Shown: positions 43,932-55,547 of the stretch, piece after piece
How positions within the stretch are numbered: the stretch's first letter is position 1
How the letters are laid out: every line of letters starts with the position of its first letter
Assembly (NCBI GenBank): GCA_946811695.1
Contig: OX328126.1
Location: 80,358,214-80,422,213 of the forward strand
Reading direction: 5' to 3'
DNA length: 64,000 nt
Source: Gonocerus acuteangulatus
Lineage: Eukaryota > Arthropoda > Insecta > Hemiptera > Coreidae
Notes under the pieces: model-generated
What the model was told of the DNA's origin: nothing
Databases searched by the model: none
The model's input: only the letters and a program-made list of their open reading frames with translations
Made by a program: the position numbers and the translations under genes

Positions 43932-45350
43932 TTTATAATTATTTTAATCCATTTAGTCTATACATTTATTTTATATTAACGTTTTATTTTTAAGTAGGTA
44001 TAATTGATAAATTTATGTATTAATTAAACAGTCACACAAAAAAGAAAAAAAAAAGTTCAGACTCAGAGAGCTGACCATGTTTACTATATGTTTTAGGGTC
44101 GCCGAATCCGAATCTCCAGGGTCAGAAAAAACGAGGGTTTTGCATTTATTGCAGAGCTGCAATTTTTGTTTGAGTCCCACCCCTAAAACTCATAATTCAG
44201 GATATTTTACATTACAATATTTTTATTCAAGTCGTTAACCAAAATAAACGACTATTTCCTTTGAGCTGCCCTTTGGTGCTTAAAAATGCTAATTTTTTGA
44301 GACCTCAACGAACTCGATTGGTACATTTGGAGCGAAGTTACAGCACTTTCGTTTTTGCTTATATTTTAGTATTTAAAATGTTTTCTAATGCATACAATCT
44401 TTGAGTTCTTATACGAAAATTGACTCAAGGCCTTCGGAGGTGATTCTTGAACTGATGCAATACTTAAAATCCCTCCCTTAAATACAACCCTAAAAAATCT
44501 CCCCATATTTTATTCGAGTAAAGTAAATTAAATAAATGACCTAAAATAAATTAATTAAGCTTCCATTTTCGTAATATTTTTTATAAATTTGCCAACATGT
44601 TAATGTAATGCATTGGAATGCTTAGAGGACCTGGAAAGCTGTTACCTATTTTTATTTTATATTGTTCAATATGTTTGCAATTTATGTATTGTTTTTATTA
44701 TTCTTTATTACTGTATTTAGTTTATATTCATAATGTTTATGTTTTAAAGTAATTGCTTACATTATTATTTATTTATAGTGTATAGATATTATTTATAAAT
44801 GTAAGCATAATATTTATAGGATTGATCATATTAAAAATTTTGTATTTATTAATTTATAAGATACCTTGTTATTAAATATTAATCTTTGAATCATATTTTG
44901 TAAATGTTCTATGTGTTTTTGTACAGCAACACACTATTTTTGCATTGCATATGCACTGAAAACAAATAACTAAGCCAATAAATTGTAATCTGATAATTAT
45001 TACATTGATATAATTTACATAAAAAACGTTCCGATCTATTTTTCAAATAATATATTTCAACATGCGGTCAATAAGGATATTTCATTTTCCCAGGCTGGAG
45101 AAGGATCGTCAGATTTCAACCACTTGGGAGAAACATTGAGATAAGAGGGCGGAGAGCAAGGAGATTAGACTATCTGATAGAGGGAACCATGACGTCACAA
45201 GTGTATAACACAGACCTCTCTTTAGTTCTCCCTCTTTTTCCTGTCAGTGCCTCTGGTTGCCACGATCCGTGAAGTGATTCTCGACATGGCTTAAAAAGAG
45301 TAGTTTGGAAACCAATTTAGTCTCAGTTTCTACAAAACATTATTTACAAA
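43932..45350. other. No gene seen
   Basis: AT-rich. 44520-45060 is especially rich in A/T. No recognised coding sequence or repeat. Confidence 0.5.
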
Positions 45351-45680
45351 TCAATAGGCTTCAGTGAGAAATCTCATTTTTGTAGGGTCAACATTAAAGA
45401 TATATAAAAAGATACATGACCTAGCTGAAATCAAACGCCACTCAAATTTTACTATTGATTTGGTGCAAAAATATGAGATGGTGAAAAACTGCTGAGTGTC
45501 CAAGAGCGACTTCTCTCCCAATATCCCGACTAGTTTTGCGAGGGTGTTTTTTTTTCTTCTACCGAAGCCCTCATTAGTTGTGACCAACAACGGAAGGCCT
45601 ACCTTGACCTTTTCTTGTCTTTGTGATAAAAAAAAACTACAAGACGAGCTTTTGCGAACCGTCGCTGCTCTGTACATTCA
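45351..45680 (-). pseudogene. Degraded transposase fragment (mariner-like)
   Basis: The minus frame carries RQEKVKVGLPLLVTTNEGF, RRKKNTLAKLVGILGEKSLL and DTQQFFTISYF. At nucleotide level it aligns with 17810-17960, where the DIA-EVGVGHST helix-turn-helix pattern is clearer. The catalytic domain is missing. Assignment rests mainly on the paired locus. Confidence 0.42.
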
Positions 45681-45849
45681 CTGATGCTTCCTTCACCCCC
45701 AAAAAACCGCGTTGTGGCCCACCTTGAATTCAATTACCGACGAAAATATTTTTTTGACACAGTGAATTTCAGAGGTCCTATAACTCGTATATGAAATAAA
45801 GTAAACTAATCTTTGAGGAAAAACAAAATTAATAACCATTGATTGTTGC

Positions 45850-46093
45850 CATGGGCGTATAAAAGGGGGGGGGGGTGCAGCCCCCCCCCCCGAAATTTTG
45901 ATTTGATCGGTAAAATTTCATAAAGCCCTTAAAAATAAATTAAATAAGATCATTTAGTTTATAAAACATATTCTATTTTGGGTGTAATAGCGTTTAAGTT
46001 GGCTAAAACTCTTCCAAGATCTACATTGTTAGTATTCCATATACCGGAAATGGTCTCAGCCCCCTCTGAAATTATTTTCTATATACGCACATG
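45850..46093 (-). mobile_element. hAT-type MITE copy M4 (244 bp)
   Basis: TIRs 'catgggcgtata' and 'tatatacgcacatg'. Poly-G and 'gcagcccccc' subterminal blocks and the family interior are present. The flanking 8-mers (attgttgc; tttggtgt) match at only 5 of 8, so this copy is older or its flank rearranged. Confidence 0.78.
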
Positions 46094-46479
46094 TTTGGTG
46101 TTAATGACCTTGGCAGTTGGAGCACCAATAATTTAAAAAAAAACAAAACAAAAAAACTATTGTTTCTAATCCATTAACTTGACTTTAGATTATATTTCTT
46201 GGCAAATACTTGCCTAAAAAAAGGTTGTAATATGTCCTCAAGAATTTTAAGCCTATAAAATTTGAAACTAAGGAGGGGAGGAAGCCTTTCATGAACACGG
46301 CCTAAAGTTGAGAAATAGGAGACAGTCCTCAAAGAAGAGTGACAATTGGCTTAAAGCGATCTTAAGAAGTTATCGATTATTTAAGTCGATTGCACATGAA
46401 TACACAACATCTACAATAGTAATTTTTGTATTTTTTTTGTCATTAAATTATCATTTTAATTAACTAACTTAATTTTCCA

Positions 46480-46877
46480 GTTGTAATGTATAACATCAAG
46501 ACGTGGACTTTGAGCAAGGAAAATGTGAAAGCTCTACTGATTTGGAAAAGGAGAGTCCCTGGAAAGATATTTAGAACCATGAAAGAGAAAATTTACGAAA
46601 GTAACGCCGAACTTAAGGAATTTATGGCGAACCCGATATCCTTTACACTATTAAGAAAGGCTGGTTAAGATGGCTGGGTCATCTAGAAAGGATAAACCTA
46701 ATAGACGACGGAAAGACATGTTGTGGGGCTCACCAGGAGGAGCTAGAAGGAGAGAAAGGTCCTGACTAAGATGGCTCAATGACCTGGAGAGTGATTTTCA
46801 GAAGCTAGGAGTTCAGAACTAGTGGACGCTGGCTCAAGACCAAGAGGAATAGCCAAAGATGGTGACGGAGGCTTAGG
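46480..46877 (+). pseudogene. Non-LTR retrotransposon C-terminus (RTE/CR1-like type), frameshifted
   Basis: Piece 1 (46486-46668) reads KTWTLSKENVKALLIWKRRV, then KIFRTMKE. Piece 2 (another frame) reads LRWLGHLERIN. Piece 3 reads WGSPGGARRRERS, stop, LRWLNDLESDFQKLGVQN, stop, WTLAQDQEE, stop, PKMVTEA. This order (ETWTL-K, RR-LRKIFG, LRWLGHL-RM, GRPRLRW-D-V--DL--LG-R-W--LAQDR--W) is the characteristic tail of endonuclease/reverse transcriptase LINEs widely decayed in arthropod genomes. At least two frameshifts and three stops. Inactive. Confidence 0.82.
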
Positions 46878-46884
46878 TCGCTCA

Positions 46885-47150
46885 TGGCTATTGCAGCCAG
46901 CCCCCCCCCTCATTCCTTCTGCACTCCAGCTTAATATTAATGTGAGCGACGTCTCTCTGACGCTTATCGCTTTTCGCTCATCGCTCGTATCGTACCCAAG
47001 GCCATCGGCTGGTACCTGAAAGCCACGTCGCCCTGTCGCCCAAGCCTATTGTAGCCAGTCCCCCCTCATTTCTACTACACTACAGCATAACATTAATGTG
47101 AGCGACTTCGCTCTGATGCTTATCGCTTGTCGAATCATACCCAAGGCCTA
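46885..47150. repeat. Two-copy direct repeat, about 153-bp period, 3' of the RTE-like relic
   Basis: 46888-46995 and 47041-47150 share 'cctattgtagccag'-like text, a C-rich run, 'ttaatattaatgtgagcgac' and 'acccaaggcc'. Probably part of the retroelement 3' region. The 65-codon frame here is not credible. Confidence 0.65.
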
Positions 47151-47529
47151 ACTATTAATTAGTTAAACTAATAAAACTATATTTTAATGACTTATTAAAC
47201 TCCACCATAAATAAATAGTAAAAGGTCTCCGAAATGTCTAGCTGGCGTTCCTTGATACGCCTTTTTGTAAATGAATAAGTTATTAAATAGCTGTAAATCT
47301 CAAGAAATCGATTAGCCTGAACCGGAATTCGAGAAGAGGCGGTATGAAACGGGAAGATCACTGTTTGGTGTGTTACGCTTCACTGGCGATCAACTCAAAG
47401 CATAGTATCCTCTCAACCATTTATTCTGCCAAATCAGCATGGCTAATGCAGTAAAGAGTTTACCGATAAATTGTACTTAGTATCTATGGAAGTATAATGT
47501 TATTTTTAAGTTAACAGTGCTCATTGTCA
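47151..47529 (-). other. 3' flank shared by two LINE tails; no gene seen
   Basis: 47365-47520 (gttacgcttcactggcgatc; cttagtatctatggaagtat) matches 50545-50710, i.e. the 3' UTR of the same non-LTR family in minus orientation. Confidence 0.55.
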
Positions 47530-47793
47530 TCAAATAAGATTGTATAGTCCTGTATTCTTGAGGTAGGTCAGTATAGTGTTGATGTACTGGCTATCATTGC
47601 CTAGGAGTTCTTGCATATCATTCGGGATGTTAAAATTTCATCGTCTCTGTGAGTGTTTTATCGTAAGTTCTTTGTTACATATACTGCATATAGATTTATC
47701 TCGTCCTGCCATATATTCGTGAGCTGGTCGAGTATGTCCAATCCTTATTCTAGCAAGAATGATTTGTTCACTTCTGTTATCCCGATGCCTAGA
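47530..47793 (-). pseudogene. Non-LTR retrotransposon ORF2 C-terminus (family 2)
   Basis: Minus translation: RDNRSEQIILARIRIGHTRP, then SICSICNKELTIKHS, a stop, then NIPNDMQELLGNDSQYINTI and LTYLKNTGLYNLI, stop at 47530-47532. Same motif set (LRIGH, C-x2-C-x7-H) as the other LINE tails. Its 3' flank matches the copy at 50545-50873, so both belong to one family. 5' truncated. Confidence 0.8.
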
Positions 47794-47939
47794 AGGCTAT
47801 TCGTCAATTGTGTTTTTGTGATTTTATTATAATGGACTAATGTTCTTCTGGATGATCGACTTAACACAGCTGAATAACGCTACACGTTGTAGTAACTTCA
47901 CTTTGGACGTGGCCATTGTACGGGGTACAATCAGGCTGT

Positions 47940-48020
47940 ATATTTAGTTGAGTGAGTTTTTTAGCTCCCGAAGAGGCTTCTATGGGGTGAAACATGTAGA
48001 GCTTACATAAAATAAATTGA
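47940..48020 (+). mobile_element. Retroelement-like segment with gaaacatgtagagc motif
   Basis: 'aggctgtatatttagttgag', 'ttagctcccgaagaggcttc' and 'gtgaaacatgtagagcttac' align with 61868-61945 block by block, so both are copies of one dispersed element. The CTGAAGA...GAAAC spacing is hammerhead-like, although here the box reads CCGAAGA. Confidence 0.4.
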
Positions 48021-48679
48021 ATTGACTTGGTTCTCTCTTATTGAGATTACGCCTGAGAAATATTGTATTTCTATTTGTTGGACACCCTATTGCAAATTAT
48101 CTTGCCAATCTTCTAAATAAAAGAGCACTCTAGAACCAAATTAAAGCCATAAGTACAACAACTTGACAAATAAACACGATAATTCTATTTTGGAAAATCC
48201 CAAAAAGCTTTATACTCCAGATTTATAGGCGGAAGGATATTTAATTATGCAATTTTCCCCGAGAAGGGGAGCAGACAAAAGAGGAAAGTAGAAAAAAAAT
48301 CAATAAGTGAGAAGATCGTTACTCAGGCCCAGATGACTTGCTTCTTGCGCAGACGCAGTATCATTCCTTCCCTCCTCTTCGCTGTCCCAAAGAGGTTAGC
48401 TTTTCTCTCATTTCTTCATTTCTACATGAAGACAGTTGTTACGTCATGATAGATTACTTGCCATGAAACAGTAACATCGAAACAAGACTTAATTATGTAA
48501 GTTATTAAGTAGTTTCTCAAAACGATTAGCATCATCAGGCGCTTCAAACAATATGAATGGAGTCATAAAAATATTTTTATGGTTAAATGTTCTTTTGGTG
48601 GCCCAAGTTTCTCAAATTATGCATAGAGAAGAGGCATGGCTAATGAATATTGAATTACCACTGTCAGTTAACTTAATAA
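48021..48679. other. No gene seen
   Basis: AT-rich. The 62-codon frame at 48553-48741 begins with a hydrophobic stretch (MNGVIKIFLWLNVLLVAQVS) but overlaps a repeat copy at 48680-48725. I do not regard it as a gene. Confidence 0.4.
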
Positions 48680-48725
48680 ATCCCTACATGTTTCGCAACC
48701 TTTTAAAGCCCGTTCATGAGCTAAA
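48680..48725 (-). mobile_element. Third copy of the gaaacatgtag-motif segment
   Basis: Minus strand: 'ttagctcatgaacgggcttt', then 'gcgaaacatgtagggattta'. Same motif and flanks as 47940-48020 and 61868-61945, with a degraded left box. Confidence 0.38.
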
Positions 48726-48749
48726 ATATTTAATGCACTAATAATACTG

Positions 48750-48850
48750 GTTTTGGAGGCCCTGTGGCTTTCAATGTTGAGGCGAGTGCACTCCGTGCTT
48801 AAAGTCATGGGTTCAATTCCCCACTGGTAGGATGCCTTTTCTTTAAAAAA
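48750..48850 (+). mobile_element. tRNA-like SINE (different head)
   Basis: 'ggaggccctgtggctttcaa' to 'atgggttcaattccc' is tRNA-sized with a good box B, followed by a short body and an A-rich tail (48842-48856). Weak box A. Confidence 0.45.
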
Positions 48851-48895
48851 AAAAAAGTTCGACTCGCAGGAACTGCGTCATCTTAGCGCGGTTCC

Positions 48896-48966
<71 letters not shown>

Positions 48967-49129
48967 GGCACATATACATCTAGGTCATTAGCGCCGACAT
49001 CCAGGGTGTAGCGAGGAATTTCACCAGCGAGCCGTGGGATGATAAAATTCCTGCCGGAGGTTGGGAATCGAACCCACCATCTCCCGCTTATGAATCCAAG
49101 GCGCTAGCCATTAGACCACGGGAGACCCT
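48896..49129 (-). mobile_element. tRNA-derived SINE with long poly-A (poly-T on +)
   Basis: Minus strand begins with a tRNA-like head (49053-49127): box A-like 'gtggtctaatggctagcgcc', a CAT anticodon position, and box B 'ggtgggttcgattccc'. A body ending 'gtcggcgctaatgacc' and 'gtgccgt' follows, then about 67 A's. The direct 'ggttcc' at 48890-48895 and 49130-49135 looks like the target duplication (6 bp visible). Related copies: 60881-61046 and a tail at 3608-3668. Confidence 0.85.
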
Positions 49130-50194
49130 GGTTCCTGTTCATATCCCTATTCTCATTTGAAAAGCATAGAATAGAAACAGATAATATTTTCCTCGGCCTT
49201 TGTTCAAAGGGTTTTATGGCTATACCTGGGGTCAGGTCCGCAAGACTCTAGAATCCTCTTCTACCGATACTTCATTTCATACGTTTCAATGAATTGGAAA
49301 ATATCAAATATTTTCACACATTCCTGTGTTCTTTTACTATAGCAATAATTCTACAGATAAAATCAATTAAAAAATAAAATAAAAAAACCAACAGCATAAA
49401 GGCAATTGAAAATATTCAAAAGACGTCAACGAATCTTTTTCTCTTGGCAAGCTATATTTCTAACAATGAATTGTTTTTCTTATTTTGCCTAATCTGTTTT
49501 ATTGTAATATACATTATTCAACTATAAGCAATTAAAAAATAACAAGGAATAAAAACAGACAAAAAGAACAGTTCGAATAAGCAAAATCAATTACTTTAAT
49601 GTTTTAAGCACTTATTTCTCCGATTGACATCGCCTAATCAAAACTTTCATCAGAACCTTTTTTGTAGAGCATTTAGTAAGATTTCTAATGGTATTCTTTC
49701 GTTTACCAAGATTCTCAACCTTTTTCGAGATATTAAGGAAAATATACAAAGTTACCAAAACTTTTTAAGTCTGTTAATAAAATATTTTATTCTAACCCTT
49801 CCTTAACTCCAAACGTAACCAAAATTTCAACATATTAGGTTTGATGAAAGTAGAACATGCAGAAAATGTTTCAACTGAATCCCATGATTCTAAGTACCCA
49901 AACCAAAAACGGTATTCAAAAAATATTTTTCCAATTATCTCGAAAACGGTTAAAGCTATCGCCTTGAAAATGGTTTCATTCGTTTTCCTAGCCCAGGAAT
50001 CATATAAAACGAGTACTTAGAAGCTTATAAACTCAAAAACGTAAGCGTTACGATTTTTTTTGCGCGAATTTCGCCCCAAACGCCATCTTCCAGTAGGCGG
50101 ATTTTGCTGGTTGACCTTTCAAATCGGACGAAGGATTTTTGTACCAAATTTCATCAAAATCGGACCATTCGTCTTCTAGCTAGAGAGCGAACAG

Positions 50195-50198
<4 letters not shown>

Positions 50199-50243
<45 letters not shown>

Positions 50244-50278
50244 TATATTCATATATATATATATATATATATATATAC
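50199..50278. repeat. (TA)n microsatellite inside A3
   Basis: TA tract with an 'aaataaat' interruption, following 'gagcgaacagacaa' as in A1 and A2. Confidence 0.95.
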
Positions 50279-50435
50279 AAATTTGAACCACCGTTATTTT
50301 CGGTCTCTAGGGGTTCTGAAACGCGAAATTTTCTAGTCGGCACTTCCAGTTTGTTTCATTGTATCAACCCTATAAGCGGGGTTCCTCTCTATGGGGGAGG
50401 GAGGAACCGCGCTAAAAAAAAAAAGTCATCGGCCC

Positions 50436-50444
50436 TCTCTCACA

Positions 50445-50502
<58 letters not shown>
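50436..50502. repeat. (CT)n(TA)n microsatellite
   Basis: CT tract followed by TA tract immediately outside the A3 left end. Confidence 0.95.
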
Positions 50503-50506
<4 letters not shown>

Positions 50507-50544
50507 CTATTCGTTCTCTCAAAAATGCGCAAAACATTTTTGTA

Positions 50545-50873
50545 AAGTTTCGCTTCATTGGCAATCAACACAAAGAACAGCATCCTCCGAACCATACATT
50601 CTAGGAAATTGTATAAAATTTTAAGCGTAATAGACTTTATGTTCTCCGTTAAATTTTACTTAGTATCTACGGAAGTATAATGTTATTTTTAAGTCAACAG
50701 TGCTTATTGCCATCATATAAGATTATATAGTCCTTTATTCTCGAGGTAGGTGAGTATAGTGTTGATGTACTGGCTATCATTGCCTTGTTCAGGGATGTTA
50801 AAATTACATGGTCTATAGCAGTCTGTCAGTATGTGTTTAATCGTAAGTTCTTTCTTACATATACTGCATATTT
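50545..50873 (-). pseudogene. Non-LTR retrotransposon C-terminus and 3' UTR (family 2, second copy)
   Basis: Minus translation from 50873: ICSICKKELTIKHILTDCYR, then PEQGNDSQYINTILTYLENK and GLYNLI, with the stop at 50713-50715. This piece is fully open and keeps C-x2-C-x7-H-x4-C intact, unlike the copy at 47530-47793. The region 50545-50712 is the matching 3' UTR. The upstream part is cut off by the TIR element at 50887. Confidence 0.8.
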
Positions 50874-50886
50874 GTTATTACTTTAC

Positions 50887-51365
50887 AAAAATTTCTTGTC
50901 AACGCTGTAATGAACGAATGCCGATGCGAAACAAATGTTTTCTTCTTTGTTAAATATAATGCCTTTTTGTAATTACTTATAATATTAAAATGTATTTGTC
51001 TGTAAAATAGGATATGTAAAATGAGAAACAATTTTATTTGTTAGAAATAGGACTTTCTGAGCGGAATTAGTTTTTTTTTCTCTGTCTATTTACCTCATTT
51101 ATTAATTTTTTTGTATTTTTTTTTTTTTATTGCATTTAACAGTAAAATGTTTATAACTTTTATCATTCCCTAAATAGTAGATTAAGAATTTGCATTTGTA
51201 TAACGTTTCAGTGCACAACCCCTCATACGCGATGGGGAAAAATTTAGGACACTTCTGAATTCAGCGCGCCGAAATGTAAAAATTAGCTAAAAGATTCCCT
51301 GGAGCTGATCGAAAATTTGTTTTGCATCGGCATTCGTTCATCACAGCTTTGATAACAAATTTTTA
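50887..51365. mobile_element. 479-bp TIR element (MITE), about 50-bp arms
   Basis: 50887-50938 (tttcttgtcaacgctgtaat; gaacgaatgccgatgcgaaa) and 51313-51365 are inverted copies with few mismatches. The interior is AT-rich with no coding sequence. It abuts the LINE tail ending at 50873, so it probably inserted into that LINE. Confidence 0.75.
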
Positions 51366-53383
51366 GACTTTGTCAAATGAATGTTTTCCATCAGTCCACT
51401 TTCATTTCTTAGACCGGTCCTGCTTTCATGTCCATGTTAAACTGTATTTTCCTTATGAGTACTTATGATATTGAAATATTGAAGTGGCTATGACCCGGAG
51501 AAGGAACTAACCAAGAGCCTGTAGCACTAAATCTAGCACAGCTGGAGATTCTCAATGAATCATCTTCTCTTATCAATCTATTATCATTATTACATCCTGC
51601 ATTGGTCTCCAGCGGCGCCGAGATAATCCCTAATGGGACTATTTCTCTATGGACTTCCTTTCTTCCTGTCTACATCATCAGTTTTCATAGTTTTTCAAGT
51701 ATCTTTTTGTTCCTTGAAATGGCGGAATCGTCAGATACATGCGTATTTCTCTCAGAATTTCGCGCATGCGGAATTGAACTTTTTCGTCTATCTGAACAAG
51801 CCATTACTGAATATACGTTAGAGTGAAAAAATAATATAAAACAAGTTAAAGTTCATTTATTTATTTATTAAATTCAAATTATGTAATAAGAGACAAAATA
51901 AAATTTAGCTTGTATTATATAAAATAACTAAGCTAAAAATAACCCCTTTTTAGTGGGATACTGCTTAAATGAGATCGTATATTGTGGATTCCCGTTTAAC
52001 ATATAAGAAACCCCGAATTCATTTTTTCACTCCCAAGGACCCCTTGTAAGTAGTCACCAACACTTGAGAGTCCTTCTAGACCACTTTGAGTGTCACTGGC
52101 GTAAGTGATTCACAAGAATTACAAGGATCTAACTGACTTACATTGAGTTCAAACAACCCCGATCGTTTCAAGTCTTTAGAGAGTTTAAAATAACCCTGAA
52201 ACGTTACCCTAAGGGCTTGCATCTTTAAATTCCAGAAAATTTATAATAAACCCGATCATCATAGTGGTCATCCGATCATTTAACAAAAACTGGCCAAGTT
52301 GGAATTGTACAAATAAGCAAGAGGGTATTATTTATTAGGTTTCTCAAAATGTATTAAGGGCCTAATACTAGGCCCAATACTATAATATCATAATATTCAT
52401 AGGCAAACTGTTCTTGGGTGGGGCCTGGAACGTGGCCTCTTTATTCAACGTTAGTTTTTTTTTGGGAGGGGGGGGGATTAAAACTTAATGCATATACTTG
52501 CTTTGGCAGTCTTAATTGGTGGCCCTGATAGATGTCAGCAATATAAATTCAAACGCCAGTACGACTGATTTAAGGATAATTCGGATATGATAGTTAAAGG
52601 CTACCTCGCGATATTAACGAGGTAGATAGGTTTATACTTTATAGATAGGTTTATAGTGAAGGTTTATACTTCTGCAACAGTGACTGAATCTTCATGGACT
52701 GAGGGAGGGAAACCGATGGAGAAAGTGATCGGTAATGTATTCCACGGAGACCAGAGACAAGTCCCTAGCTCCGATCCGATCGAGGTGTGAACCAAAACCA
52801 TCAGGACGTTTCTCGGATCGGGTTTCATTTTACCTTTCAGCTCCGGTTTTTTTCTCGAAGGACACGTAACATTCAGTCAAGGCCAACTCGTTGTTGTATA
52901 TTTAGTAAATGTCGCCACGATCTCCAATCTTTGTCTGAGATTGTCTCTAATTAGGATGTAATTTTAGAAAAGTCTTGTCAGGTTTCTGCTTCGAATGATT
53001 CATCTGAAGCCTTGGTAAAATAGTCTGTCTGGTTCCGTACACTAAACCAATTAAACACATCAAATGGAGCCATGATTCAAATAAACCATAAATTATATAA
53101 ATTCAACGGCTCTAAAGTATCTACCTCTAATAGAAATTAAATAAGATAACCAACAACGGCACTACAAGATAAAACCTGAAGTCCGACTGGAAATCAAACA
53201 CAGCCCAGTATGTATTGTAGGCAGTAATTCAAAAATCAGGACAAATCCTCTAAAAACCAAAAATAAAATTTCACCTCTTGGTCTTAATAATTTCTGCTCT
53301 TATCTCCCTAAAGATGTCGGACCTATGACGCGATGGAAGTGTACAAGAGAAATGTCGTTTTAAAACACATATAGCTAGTGTAA
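51366..53383. other. No gene seen
   Basis: About 2 kb of unique-looking DNA. Two overlapping frames at 51602-51826 (62-74 codons) match nothing I recognise. A poly-G run lies near 52466-52475. Confidence 0.45.
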
Positions 53384-53739
53384 AAATTATTGGAACACCC
53401 ATGAATATTTTACTTTTTTAACTTTTGCGACTAAAATAATGGTTCTTTAGGTAAATAGAAGGCAACAATAACATGGTGATAAGCTATATTTTAAATATTC
53501 CCTAAAAATCAACATCAATCAATGGTATTTGTGTTATTTATAGAATAAAATGCAATATTCTATGCGCAAAAAGAATTGGAACACCTGATTTCTTGACAAT
53601 TGCTGGACTTTGGACGGGAATAATTCCATATTATCGTTGAACTATGTCCGGCAGGATGACCCGGTGTCATATGTGTTTGAATCAGATGGGTTTATTTAAT
53701 TTTTTTTACATTGGCCAGAGAGGAAAATAAATCTCTGTT

Positions 53740-54110
53740 AAAATGCAAAAACTTATTAATATGATTCATAATGAGCGCATATGTTTGCGAGAAATTGGAA
53801 AAATTGTAAACCTCAGTTATGTCTCCTTATGAAATATTTAAAATCGGTATAGTACAACCAACTCTTAAGCAAAACATCATAACAGGAGACCGAAGAGTCT
53901 CAATGTTTGTGATGAAAGATCAATTTTAAGAAAAGCAAAGGGAAAACCTTGGCTGATTGCGCCAAAACTTGCGACTGAAATCTCCAGGATCATCTGACAG
54001 GACATAAGTAGCAGTACAGTAAGAAATGATCTCAGGAAAAATGGATTACACGGGCGAACAGCCCCAAACCCTTACTCACATTTGACTGCAGACACCAAGC
54101 CCTGAGATTT
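53740..54110 (+). pseudogene. Tc1-like transposase N-terminal relic (left arm)
   Basis: Translation pieces: MQKLINMIHNERICLREIGK, IVNLSYVS (first HTH), then after shifts GDRRVSM, LGLIAPKLATEISRII, STVRNDLRKNGLHGR and TAPNPY. This matches the paired HTH DNA-binding half of Tc1 transposases, with the GRPR-like hook degraded. The DDE catalytic domain is absent. A mirrored copy occupies 55548-55870 on the minus strand. Confidence 0.7.
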
Positions 54111-54274
54111 GAGCTGTTCATCCGCTCTCCTTGACGCATTTTGCCAACTTCTTTGGCCAAAAAGTTCTATATTGCACTCATGAATAAATTAAATCCACTG
54201 CCAGTACTCAGCAAGATGGTTATCACTTTATTTTGCATAGCAAAGTATTTCCTATTTGTTAACTTTACTTACAG

Positions 54275-55330
54275 AAAAGTCCGTCACGCAGGAGCTGCAT
54301 AACTAAGCACTTTCCTCAGAATTTGGGTAGTGTAGACTGCTTTCCAGAACAATTTGCTTAAAATATCCTACATAAATAAAATAAAAACGTGAATAGTTCT
54401 CATTTTGTAATGAGTAACTGATCAATTATTAATTTGCATCCAGAGTTATATTTACACATGGTACCTACTACACTACGTAATAAATACAAAAATCCTCATA
54501 TTATCGTATTTTGATCTAACGCAGGAACAGGATACAGTCACTCTAGTGGTAGAAAGCGCTCCTTGCGGCGGCTTTGTGAACCTACGTCTGCCGGCTTTTC
54601 TATTCAAATATATTACAAATTAAACCCCCGCTTTCCGATTGACCGATTCAGCTCATTTTTACAACACTTCTTTCTCATGAGTTAACCACGACGTATACCG
54701 CGTTTCGTTACAATACAGCAGAAATTACGACCGGTATGAGTATATTAGGAGTTTGGGTCCGGAGTAAACCCCCCCTTCTAATGAACCGATTTAGTTTATT
54801 TTTACAACACATATTTACCTGTAGATTACCACTACGAATACCGAGTTTCGTCGAAATATACCAAAAATCACGGCTGGTAGTGGCGAATTGGTATTATGGG
54901 TCCGGAGTAAACCCCCCCTCCTAATGAACCGATTTAGTTTATTTTTGCAACACATATTCACCTGTGGATTACCACTACGAATACCGAGTTTCGTCGAAAT
55001 ATACCAAAAATCACGGCTGGCAGTGGCGAATTGGTATTGTGGGTCCGGAGTAAACCCCCCCCCCTTCTAATGAACCGATTTAGATCATTTTTATATCTCA
55101 CTTTTCTGTCTATATTACCACTACGAATACCAAGTTTCGTTGAAATATAACAAATATTACGGCTGACATAGTCAAATTAGTGTTTTGGGTTCGGGGTAAA
55201 CCCCCCCTTCCGGTGGACCGACTTTGGTGGTTAACGAACTCGTTCAATCGTTTGCTAATTGAATGCTATATACCAAGTTTCGTGACGAAAAAACAAAAAC
55301 TCTGGCCGCTATCGTGTTAACAGACATATA

Positions 55331-55411
<81 letters not shown>

Positions 55412-55533
55412 TTTAACGGGGGTCATTTTCGGTGTCTACTAGGTAGGATCGATAAAGATTTGAAGAAATTTTTCAAAAATTCCGTCATGAGTCCAACCTC
55501 AATAGCTACTTTCCTTCGGAGGAAAGTGCTAAA
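54275..55533 (-). mobile_element. Family B Helentron-like element, complete copy B2 (1.26 kb)
   Basis: Nearly identical in layout to B1 (15138-16397) but inverted: the right tail 'gtccgtcacgcaggagctgc' then 'ataactaagcactttcctca' at 54279-54318, tandem poly-C/'ctaatgaaccgatttag' segments (54755-55085), (TA)n at 55325-55408, and the left hairpin end 'ttccttcggaggaaagtgct' then 'aaaa' at 55511-55533. Inserted in the middle of the Tc1-like element. No coding capacity: the small frames here are periodic repeats. Confidence 0.82.
55325..55408. repeat. (TA)n microsatellite inside B2
   Basis: TA tract at the position conserved in family B. Confidence 0.95.
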
Positions 55534-55547
55534 AGTTCTTCGTTACT

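Larger units (their letters stand above)
48852..50417 (-). mobile_element. Family A Helentron-like element, complete copy A3, split by a SINE
   Basis: The right tail (agttcgactcgcaggaactg; cgtcatcttagcgcggttcc) runs to 48895. A SINE fills 48896-49129. The element resumes with 'gttcctgttcatatccct'. The body matches A1 and A2 closely (e.g. 49440-50200), the (TA)n is at 50199-50278, and the left hairpin end is at 50375-50417. About 1.33 kb without the SINE. Confidence 0.82.

Noticed and set aside
48553..48741. Small protein with an apparent signal peptide
   Set aside because: Its second half overlaps a dispersed repeat copy (48680-48725), and there is no splice or promoter support.
54736..55070. 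Repeated 60-62-codon frames (MSILGVWVRSKPPLLMNRFS type), also at 15748-15936
   Set aside because: Tandem segments of the non-coding family B element. The same frames appear in B1 and B2 only because the DNA is repeated.
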